DNA from: JAAFHB01 sp963675995
GTDB taxonomy: Bacteria > Bacteroidota > Bacteroidia > Bacteroidales > Prolixibacteraceae
DNA length: 64,000 nucleotides
Direction of reading: 5' to 3'
Assembly: GCA_963675995.2 (NCBI GenBank)
Contig: CAXXIY010000002.1
Coordinates: forward strand, 1,302,001 to 1,366,000
The notes under the pieces were generated by a model. The model ran no database searches, was not told the origin of the DNA, and saw nothing but the letters and a program-made list of their open reading frames with translations. A program made the position numbers and the translations under genes. Shown here piece by piece: positions 48,283 through 55,779 of the stretch (its first letter is position 1; the number at the start of each line of letters is the position of its first letter).

Positions 48283-48300
48283 ATTGAAACAGAATAAAAA

Positions 48301-49461
48301 ATGGACCCTAATCGTTTCAATTCATTTAATGCCGAAGATTTCGTTTTAGACGAAATCTTTTGTGAGATTGTAGCCAGAGGTTCGCTTTCTGTTCAAAGTT
48401 TTAAAGAACAGTTTCCGCGTAAACAAAAAGAGATTGATTTCGCAGTTGAGATGCTCAATAAGCTACAGGAAATGGAATTCCAGCAGTCACCGGAAAAGAA
48501 ACTTGAACAATGGAATCGAATTCTTAGAAATCGAAAAAAATCGGTGAGGCTACGGTTCTTCAGATATGCCGCAGCAGTATTATTGATAGCAGGTAGTAGT
48601 GTGACTTTCTATCATTTTTCGCAACTTAATTCAATCGAAAAATTTGCTTCATCAAAGGAGATTAGTCATTCAGACGTCACATTGATATTGGTTGATGGAA
48701 AGCAAATAAACATCAACCAAAAACAGGCTAATGTTACCTATTCAGCAAACGGCGCTGACGTGCTGGTCAACGATACAGCTGAAATGAAGCAATCTGTTAC
48801 AGAAGCTGGTTTTAATCAGATGATTGTTCCTTTTGGCAAACGTTCGAACTTAACGTTGTCTGACGGAACCAAGGTGTGGGTTAATTCGGGTTCGCGACTT
48901 ATTTATGCACCGGTCTTCAACGGGAAGAGCCGGGAAGTATTTCTTGAAGGCGAAGCCTATTTTGAAGTTACAAAGGACGAAAGAAAACCATTTTATGTTC
49001 GCACTGATGCATTTAAAGTGAAAGTTTATGGAACGAAGTTCGATGTCCAGGCTTATCAACGGAATAATGAATATAACACAATTTTAATTGAAGGGAAAGT
49101 AAGTCTTCAAGTAAATAAGGGGGGCATCCTAGCTAGTGAGCGTTTTATTTTTCCAGATCAAAAAGCCGTATTATTAGCTGATAAGAGCGATTTTCTTGTT
49201 ACCGAGGTGGCAAATATCGATAATTTTATTGCTTGGAAAGAGGGTTATCTGGTCTTCAAAAATGAAGCTTTTCAATCAATTTTAAGGCGGGTGTCACACT
49301 ATTACGATATCAATATTGAACTTAATGAGGAAATGCGGGTAAAACGGTTGTCGGGAAAACTAGACTTAAAAGATAATCCCGAACGTGTACTGGACGGATT
49401 GTCCTTGATTTCGAAAATCAGATATGTAAAAAATGCAAATAAATATTGCTTTCATGAATAA
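48301..49461 (+). CDS. FecR-family anti-sigma factor, cassette 2
   Basis: This 386-residue inner-membrane protein has a single membrane segment near residues 87-105 (FRYAAAVLLIAGSSVTFY). The FecR domain (about 180-280) includes NLTLSDGTKVWVNSGSRL and REVFLEGEAYFEVTKDE. The DUF4974 C-terminus includes LSGKLDLKDNPERVLDGL. It should hold the adjacent sigma factor and release it on a signal from the STN-bearing SusC. Compared with its paralogue at 5079, the periplasmic FecR core is close while the cytoplasmic N-terminus is quite different, in line with specificity for its own sigma factor. Confidence 0.93.
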   Translation: MDPNRFNSFNAEDFVLDEIFCEIVARGSLSVQSFKEQFPRKQKEIDFAVEMLNKLQEMEFQQSPEKKLEQWNRILRNRKKSVRLRFFRYAAAVLLIAGSSVTFYHFSQLNSIEKFASSKEISHSDVTLILVDGKQININQKQANVTYSANGADVLVNDTAEMKQSVTEAGFNQMIVPFGKRSNLTLSDGTKVWVNSGSRLIYAPVFNGKSREVFLEGEAYFEVTKDERKPFYVRTDAFKVKVYGTKFDVQAYQRNNEYNTILIEGKVSLQVNKGGILASERFIFPDQKAVLLADKSDFLVTEVANIDNFIAWKEGYLVFKNEAFQSILRRVSHYYDINIELNEEMRVKRLSGKLDLKDNPERVLDGLSLISKIRYVKNANKYCFHE

Positions 49462-49478
49462 ATAATTCTAATTAAAAA

Positions 49479-49506
49479 ACCGGCTAATGCTCGAACATTA
49501 ACCGGT
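49479..49506 (+). promoter_or_regulatory. susC-2 leader hairpin 1
   Basis: ACCGGCTAATG and CATTAACCGGT form an 11-position stem with one C/A mismatch and loop CTCGAA. The top (ATGCTCGAACAT) resembles the top of hairpin 1 in cassette 1, with a different base stem. No T-run follows. Confidence 0.55.
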
Positions 49507-49519
49507 CAAATCTAAATCA

Positions 49520-49531
49520 TGCCGCAAGGCA
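49520..49531 (+). promoter_or_regulatory. susC-2 leader hairpin 2 with GCAA tetraloop
   Basis: TGCC and GGCA close a GCAA loop (GNRA type). The hairpin ends 28 nt before the SusC start, exactly as hairpin 2 of cassette 1. Confidence 0.4.
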
Positions 49532-49559
49532 ACATGTTTCACTAATTCATTTCAAAAGT

Positions 49560-52500
49560 ATGAAAAAAAAATCGAATGATGGCTCTTTCCATAATGGAAA
49601 GAAGCCGAAAATTAATTGGCTGGCCATGAAATTAATGACGTTTTTGCTCTTTGCTGGTTCGATGACCCTATCGGCCAGTACTTATTCTCAAAAGACAAAA
49701 ATTGATCTGCATCTTCAGAATTCCTCATTGTCAGAAATTTTTAGCTCAATTGAAAAATCGAGCGAATTTATTTTTTTCTATGATGACGAGGTTGTCAATG
49801 ACAAAATGACAAAATCGGTCTCTGCAGATGGAGAGATAGTTGAAAAAATTCTTGAGCAACTATTTAAGGGAACCGATATTGCCTACAAAATCGATGACAG
49901 ACAAGTCTTCTTATACAAAAAGGGTGATCTTCTGGCTCCTGAATCACTGAGTACAAGTGTGATTCAACAGCCTCAAAAAATAGAGCTCTCCGGAACCGTA
50001 GCTGATACAAAAGGCTTGCCACTTCCAGGTGTTTCTATCGTAGTGAAGGGAACTACGGTCGGTATCACTTCAGATAATAGCGGTAAATTTAGTCTCAAGG
50101 TTCCGTCCGATTCAAAAGTATTGGTTTTCTCTTTTGTCGGGATGATCACGCAGGAAATCGTGATTGGGAATAAAAGAACTTTTACAATTACGCTAAACGA
50201 AAATAAATTAGCCCTCGATGAAGTTGTGGTAACCGCCCTGGGAATTGTCAAAAGCAAGAAGAGTCTGACCTATTCAACCCAGGAGGTTAATTTGGACGAA
50301 TTAACTACAAATAAAGATATTAACCTTGGAAATGCTCTGTCAAGCAAAGTGGCCGGCGTTACAGTTACAACTTCCTCCGGTGCAAGTGGCGTTTCGGGTG
50401 ATGCACTAGTTATTATCCGTGGAAACCGTTCAATTAGTAACGGAAACCAGCCGTTGATTGTAATGGATGGTATCCCTTATAGTACCGGTGGTGGTGGTCT
50501 ATCAGGTATTAACCCCGATGATGTACAAAGCATAAACGTACTAAAAGGCCCGAGTGCTTCAGCATTATATGGTTCAGCGGCCAACAACGGCGTAATTGTT
50601 GTAACTACAAAAAAAGCGGGGAATGGTGTTCCCAAAATTGAATTCAATTCAACAACAAATTTTGACGTTCCCTATCTGTATCCCGAATTTCAGAATGAAT
50701 ATTCCCAGGGTGCAAGTGGGATTTATAATTCAGCTACAGAATATTCCAGCTGGGGGCCTAAAATGCAAGGACAGAATGTTACCAATTGGACCGGAGAACA
50801 AATAGCACTCAATGCTCAACCCAACAATGTTAAAGATTTTTTCAGGACAGGATACAATCTGGTAAATAATTTTTCATACAGCGGTGGTAATGAAAAGTTG
50901 AATGTTTATTTTTCTTATAGCAATACAACGGCACAGGGTGTGCTGGATGATAATAAATTGTCCCGGAATAATCTCAATTTGCGATTGGGCGCCGAATTAA
51001 TCAAAAATTTGAAAATGGATTTTAGGATTACCTACTACCGTGACGATTTGAAAGATAAGCCGGTGGTTGGTGATGATCTTTTCAGCCCTATGTTTAATCT
51101 GATTAAAATGCCGCGCAGTATACGTACCCAGGACATCAGGAAATCTTCATATTTTGATGAAAAAGGATCCCGGCAACAGAATTCATGGTTTCCTGCTTCA
51201 ACGAATAATCTCAACCCGTACTGGTCAATGGACGGCTATGAAGCTCCAAGTTCCAGTAGTAGTGTGAATTCGCTTTTGAACTTACGCTACGATTTTGCTG
51301 ACTGGCTATATTTGCAAGTCAGGGGAGGTGTAAGTTCAGGAGCCTCTGTCAGTGAAGAGAAAATATATTGGAATACACCCTATTTTTTTGCAGGACACGG
51401 GAATTACAAAAAATCCTTAAGCAAAGGGCAATCTTATAATGGAGACGTATTGCTATCTTTTACCAAAAAATTTGCGAAAGATTTTAATCTTGGACTAAGC
51501 TTTGGCGCCGAGATTAACGATAGCAAAGGGACAAGCATCGCTTCTGAAGCAGGAGGACTAAATACGGAAAATAAATTTGCATTAGCCTTTGCACAAGCGC
51601 TTAGATCGAGTGATGGCGATAGTCGTAGTCAAAAACAATCAGTGTATGGAATGGGTCAGTTAGATTTCCGTAATTATTTGTTTTTGAATGCTACAGCTCG
51701 TAATGACTGGAGTTCCACATTACCTTCCCCGCATGATTATTTTTACCCTTCTGTTGGTTTAACCGGAATTGTTTCCGACATGGTAAAACTACCCGACTTT
51801 GTATCTTTTGCAAAAATACGAGGATCGTATGCCGAGGTAGGGAATGATGCCAGATGGGCATCAATAATGCAAACATATCAAGCTGATAACGTAGGACCGA
51901 TTGGAATAGTACATCCGGACCCTACCCGTGTTGCGGTTAACCTGATCCCTGAAAAAAGTAAGTCATGGGAACTAGGAGCAGAGTTGAAACTGTTTGAAAA
52001 CAGACTTTCTTTTGATTTTACCTGGTATAAATCAAATACATATAACCAATTAGTCGAGATAGCATCAGTCCCATCTTCCGGGTATGACCATGCATGGATG
52101 AACTGTGGAAATATTCTGAACAAAGGTGTCGAACTTATGATCAGTGCAACTCCTGTGAAACTTACTGACTTTTCATGGAACGTGAACCTCAATTTTGCAA
52201 AAAACAAAAATAAGGTAATAGAATTGTCCGATAAACTTGAAAGATATCAAATACGTTCACCTAACTTGTCAATAGGAGAAACCTGGATAATTAAAGGCAA
52301 ACCCTATGGCGAAATGTATACAAAGGGTTTTCAACGGAATAATCAAGGACAAATCATTGTAGATGCACTGGGTCAACCAAAAGTTCTAAGTACGGCAGAC
52401 CTCTATCTGGGCAATTTCAACTACGATTGGACATCAGGCATTACCAACTCCTTTAAATATAAAAATTGGAACATGTCTTTCCTTGTTGATTTAAATTACG

Positions 52501-52943
52501 GCGGGGTTAGAGGATCTTCTACCGAGGCAATGATGTTGTCGTGCGGTACCAGTAAAGCATCATTAGTTGGTCGTGAAAACGGTATCCTTATTGACGGTGT
52601 TTTTGAAAATGGCACAAAAAACAATATCACAATAAATGCAGAGGATTATTATAGAAGTGTTGGTGGACGTATCAGCAATGGCTGCGGTGAACTATTTAGC
52701 CATGAAGCTACCAATTCCAGATTGCGTGAGTTTGCGATAGGGTACTCTTTTCCATTAAAAAGCAACGTAATAAAATCACTGAGGCTTTCTGCTACCGGAC
52801 GTAACTTGTTTTTCATATATAATGGTTGTAAATGGTTTGATCCTGATGTCAGTTACGACATTTCTACGAATGGACAGGGAGCAGAAAGTGCTTTTTTGCC
52901 AGGGACAAGAACTTTAGGGTTCAATATCAAGCTTACATTGTAA
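49560..52943 (+). CDS. SusC/RagA-type TonB-linked outer-membrane transporter with STN domain, cassette 2
   Basis: This 1,127-residue protein has the same order of parts as the one at 6380. A signal segment (KLMTFLLFAGSMTLSAS) is followed by STN (about 55-122, IDLHLQNSSLSEIFSSIEKS). The carboxypeptidase-regulatory-like domain (about 142-215) begins ELSGTVADTKGLPLPGVSI. Then come DEVVVTALGIVKSKKSLT, plug (VIIRGNRSISNGNQPLIVMDG) and beta-barrel, ending TLGFNIKLTL. The two SusC proteins are clearly paralogous along the whole length. Differences lie in barrel loops such as the stretch after DDLFSPM, suggesting related but not identical ligands. Start ATG 49560 is supported by the leader position; the partner SusD gene starts 24 nt after the stop, as in cassette 1. 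Confidence 0.96.
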   Translation: MKKKSNDGSFHNGKKPKINWLAMKLMTFLLFAGSMTLSASTYSQKTKIDLHLQNSSLSEIFSSIEKSSEFIFFYDDEVVNDKMTKSVSADGEIVEKILEQLFKGTDIAYKIDDRQVFLYKKGDLLAPESLSTSVIQQPQKIELSGTVADTKGLPLPGVSIVVKGTTVGITSDNSGKFSLKVPSDSKVLVFSFVGMITQEIVIGNKRTFTITLNENKLALDEVVVTALGIVKSKKSLTYSTQEVNLDELTTNKDINLGNALSSKVAGVTVTTSSGASGVSGDALVIIRGNRSISNGNQPLIVMDGIPYSTGGGGLSGINPDDVQSINVLKGPSASALYGSAANNGVIVVTTKKAGNGVPKIEFNSTTNFDVPYLYPEFQNEYSQGASGIYNSATEYSSWGPKMQGQNVTNWTGEQIALNAQPNNVKDFFRTGYNLVNNFSYSGGNEKLNVYFSYSNTTAQGVLDDNKLSRNNLNLRLGAELIKNLKMDFRITYYRDDLKDKPVVGDDLFSPMFNLIKMPRSIRTQDIRKSSYFDEKGSRQQNSWFPASTNNLNPYWSMDGYEAPSSSSSVNSLLNLRYDFADWLYLQVRGGVSSGASVSEEKIYWNTPYFFAGHGNYKKSLSKGQSYNGDVLLSFTKKFAKDFNLGLSFGAEINDSKGTSIASEAGGLNTENKFALAFAQALRSSDGDSRSQKQSVYGMGQLDFRNYLFLNATARNDWSSTLPSPHDYFYPSVGLTGIVSDMVKLPDFVSFAKIRGSYAEVGNDARWASIMQTYQADNVGPIGIVHPDPTRVAVNLIPEKSKSWELGAELKLFENRLSFDFTWYKSNTYNQLVEIASVPSSGYDHAWMNCGNILNKGVELMISATPVKLTDFSWNVNLNFAKNKNKVIELSDKLERYQIRSPNLSIGETWIIKGKPYGEMYTKGFQRNNQGQIIVDALGQPKVLSTADLYLGNFNYDWTSGITNSFKYKNWNMSFLVDLNYGGVRGSSTEAMMLSCGTSKASLVGRENGILIDGVFENGTKNNITINAEDYYRSVGGRISNGCGELFSHEATNSRLREFAIGYSFPLKSNVIKSLRLSATGRNLFFIYNGCKWFDPDVSYDISTNGQGAESAFLPGTRTLGFNIKLTL

Positions 52944-52967
52944 TAACCATTTTAATATTTAGAAACG

Positions 52968-54608
52968 ATGAAAAAACATATAGTTAATAGCTCATTAGCG
53001 AAAGTTCTTTATATTGTTACATTCGTGTCACTAATTTTCTCCTGTACTGATAAATTTGAGCTGTATAACACCGATAAGACAAAGTTAATGTCAGTCGGAA
53101 CTAAAGAGTTGGCAGGTCTGTTATCCTATTCTCAGATTGAAGGTAGTAACTGGTGGAATACCAATGATTACAATCGTTTGACAAGAACTGTCACGAATCA
53201 TTTATCCGGATATATGTGTATATCTGAAATTTATTATGAACAGAACCAGTTACAACTTGGGTATCATGATGATGCTTTCAATGATATATTTGTAAAAGCA
53301 TTGCCCACGCTACAAAATATCTTTGATATGACAAAAGGTAGCAGTGAGTTTCAGAATGAATATGCGATTGCATTGATATGGAAAGTTTTCCTGATGCACC
53401 AAACCACTGATCTATGGGGACCCGTGCCATATACGGACGGAGGAACCGGGAAAGCAACCATCGCTTACCAAAGTCAGAAAGATGTTTATTATCTGATGTT
53501 TGATGATTTGAAAACAGCCATTAATATTTTAACCGCAACAATTGCTTCCAACAGTTCTGCTAATGCTTTTGGAGCTGGTGATATGATATACAACGGAAAA
53601 GTTATAAAATGGCTCAAACTAGGTAATTCACTGCGATTACGATTGGCTATGCGTATTTCAAATATTGAGCCAGTCAAAGCCAAGGCGGAAGCAGAAGCTG
53701 CCGCTGCCGGAACGACAATGGATACCAGTAATGATGATGCATTTCTGGACGTTTCAAAATGGCATGAGTTAGGAAATGGATTAGCAAGGGTAAATCCATG
53801 GTACACAAGTTTGATGAGTTCAAGCATGGAAAGTTTTCTGAAAGGATATGAAGATCCTCGTATGGAAAAATATTTTTCGCCTGTAGTTGCGAACACGTAT
53901 AACACAGATCCACAATTGCCTGCTGAATTGCTTGCCAATGTTGGTGGATTCCATGGTATGTCCAATGGATTCAGGACAGCGATAGAAGCGAACTACAGAT
54001 ATTGTTATTCATGCCTTAATACCGCCCGCTGGAATGGGGCCAACATAATGACGGAACCGATCCCAATGATGTATTCTGCTGAAACCCATTTTCTGAAAGC
54101 GGAAGGGGCCTTAAAAGGCTGGAACATGGGCGGTGGATCGGCACAGTCCTTTTATGAAAAAGGGATCACCGTTTCAATGCAACAATGGGGTATTGCCGCA
54201 GGTGCTATTCAGACTTATATCAATAGTACCAAAACTCCGGTTGCCCCGAATGATTATTTGTATAACCATCCGGCCGCGACAGATATACCTGTGAAATTCT
54301 CAGGTAGCGCCGATAAACAGCTTGAACAGATCATCACTCAAAAGTGGCTGTCGAATTTTCCGATAAGTGCTGAAGCATTTGCCGATTATCGCAGAACACG
54401 TCTTCCGAAAATCTATCCGAAAGTTAATTCCGCAAATGCAAACATCGATCTAAGCAGAGGGATGATTATTACCAGGTTACCTTTTGTTCAGGCTGAATAC
54501 AGCACTCAGCCTGAAGAGGTAGCTAAAGCGATAAAACTTCTTGGCAATGGCGCCAGTGATCTTGAAAACGTTCCGCTGTGGTGGGATGTCCATAAGAACG
54601 GTAATTAA
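52968..54608 (+). CDS. SusD/RagB-like nutrient-binding lipoprotein, cassette 2
   Basis: This 546-residue lipoprotein has a lipobox at SLIFSC (Cys near residue 26), followed by TDKFELYNTDKTKL, nearly as in the paralogue at 9815. Conserved stretches include KELAGLLSYSQ, LIWKVFLMHQTTDLWGPVPY, KWLKLGNSLRLRLAMRIS, SAETHFLKAEGALKGWNMGG and the end VPLWWDVHKNGN. It belongs to the PF12771-type SusD-like family and should form the surface binding lid of the SusC at 49560. The loop around residues 80-115 differs most from its paralogue and may carry ligand specificity. Confidence 0.95.
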   Translation: MKKHIVNSSLAKVLYIVTFVSLIFSCTDKFELYNTDKTKLMSVGTKELAGLLSYSQIEGSNWWNTNDYNRLTRTVTNHLSGYMCISEIYYEQNQLQLGYHDDAFNDIFVKALPTLQNIFDMTKGSSEFQNEYAIALIWKVFLMHQTTDLWGPVPYTDGGTGKATIAYQSQKDVYYLMFDDLKTAINILTATIASNSSANAFGAGDMIYNGKVIKWLKLGNSLRLRLAMRISNIEPVKAKAEAEAAAAGTTMDTSNDDAFLDVSKWHELGNGLARVNPWYTSLMSSSMESFLKGYEDPRMEKYFSPVVANTYNTDPQLPAELLANVGGFHGMSNGFRTAIEANYRYCYSCLNTARWNGANIMTEPIPMMYSAETHFLKAEGALKGWNMGGGSAQSFYEKGITVSMQQWGIAAGAIQTYINSTKTPVAPNDYLYNHPAATDIPVKFSGSADKQLEQIITQKWLSNFPISAEAFADYRRTRLPKIYPKVNSANANIDLSRGMIITRLPFVQAEYSTQPEEVAKAIKLLGNGASDLENVPLWWDVHKNGN

Positions 54609-54645
54609 ATTGTAGCGTTACTTTAAAACTACTAATCTTAAGATC

Positions 54646-54680
54646 AGGCCGGTACGACCAGTGTTTGGTTATACCGGCCT
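54646..54680 (+). promoter_or_regulatory. Conserved hairpin after susD 2
   Basis: A 9-bp perfect stem (54646-54654 with 54672-54680), C/A mismatch, GACC/GGTT and loop AGTGTTT. Over about 41 nt it differs from the element at 11472-11506 at only three bases, all keeping pairing. It begins exactly 37 nt after the SusD stop. No T-run follows, so it is not a standard terminator here. The rest of 54609-54769 is AT-rich leader. Confidence 0.7.
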
Positions 54681-54769
54681 ATTTGATCTAAATTACTAAT
54701 CTGACCAAATCCTGAAACTGAAAATTAAATATTTGAATTTTAAGAGATAAACTAAAATTTAAAAGTATA

Positions 54770-55693
54770 ATGAATATCAAATCTAGTATCAAAACAACCC
54801 TGCCATTAATAAGCCTGTTTTTATTGATATGCTGTAATTTACAAGCAATGAATCAGTCAAAATCACATCCTCATATTCTGGTGATTGGAATCGATGGATT
54901 GGGGGCACATGGGATTCAATTGGCTAAAACACCTAATATGGACGAATTGATGAAAAATGGTTCGTATTCATTGGAAGCACGTACAATTATGCCCAGTTTC
55001 AGTGGGCCAGCCTGGGCCTCAATTTTCACCGGCGCCACGATGGAAAGGCATGGTGTCAATACCAATGTCTGGTCGGTCGAAAATAAAACACTTGAACCTG
55101 TTTATAAAGGGGAGCATGGGATGTTTCCAACCATATTTGGAGAAACCCGTAAAAATTTTCCTACAGCAATGATTGGTGCAATATATCAGTGGGATGATAT
55201 CGGGATTAAAATCGAAAAAGGGGTATGTGACGTAAGTATCCCCACTGAGACGGAAAATGATGCAGCAAAATTCACTTGTAATCTTCTTCGAGAAAAACGT
55301 CCGCTGCTCACTTTTGTCCAACTCGACGATGTGGATGACCGTGGCCATAGCGCCGGATTCCGTTCAGATAAGTACAGGGAAGCTGTCACAAAAGTTGACA
55401 GTCTGGTTGGGGTACTGATAAATACCCTGAAAGAAACAGGAATATATGACGAAACGGTTGTGTTTGTCGTAAGTGATCATGGCGGATATGAAAAAAGCCA
55501 TGGAGGATCACACCCGGATGAAATGATTGTCCCGTTTATTATCTCCGGGAAAGGGGTTAAAAAAGGATATAAAATAAACCATCCTGTTTTTAACTATGAC
55601 CTGGCGCCTACCGTTGCCTGGTTATTAGGTTTTCAGTTGAATGATTGGGTCTCGGGGAAACCACTCAAAGATGCCTTCATCCGAGGACATTAA
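54770..55693 (+). CDS. AlkP/NPP-type phosphodiesterase, lipoprotein or secreted
   Basis: This 307-residue protein has a signal segment with Cys at LLICC (about residue 24). The alkaline-phosphatase superfamily fold is seen in ILVIGIDGLGAHGI (metal Asp), MPSFSGPAWASIFTG (nucleophile S78 at the Thr/Ser site), LDDVDDRGHSAGF, VVSDHGGYEKSHGG and HPDEMIVPFIISG. This is the type I phosphodiesterase / nucleotide pyrophosphatase group rather than a sulfatase, because no CxPSR motif is present. It is the first gene after the cassette 2 hairpin and may cut phosphodiester-linked glycan substituents. Confidence 0.88.
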   Translation: MNIKSSIKTTLPLISLFLLICCNLQAMNQSKSHPHILVIGIDGLGAHGIQLAKTPNMDELMKNGSYSLEARTIMPSFSGPAWASIFTGATMERHGVNTNVWSVENKTLEPVYKGEHGMFPTIFGETRKNFPTAMIGAIYQWDDIGIKIEKGVCDVSIPTETENDAAKFTCNLLREKRPLLTFVQLDDVDDRGHSAGFRSDKYREAVTKVDSLVGVLINTLKETGIYDETVVFVVSDHGGYEKSHGGSHPDEMIVPFIISGKGVKKGYKINHPVFNYDLAPTVAWLLGFQLNDWVSGKPLKDAFIRGH

Positions 55694-55779
55694 CAAGTAC
55701 GCAAGGAACCTATTTGAGTAAAGAATAAAATAGTTTGGCAGGACGAAGATGTAAAAAAAATGAAATAAATTGTAACCAG

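Noticed and set aside
53489..53965. A 158-codon minus-strand frame opposite susD 2
   Set aside because: Shadow of SusD coding sequence; the low-complexity alanine-rich translation is typical of an antisense frame.
11472..54680. The two post-susD hairpins as ends of an insertion element
   Set aside because: No transposase, no target duplication, single copy at the same gene position in each cassette; pairing-preserving changes favour RNA function.
54770..55693. Sulfatase
   Set aside because: The fold is related, but the CxPSR formylglycine motif is absent and a Ser occupies the nucleophile site of phosphodiesterases.
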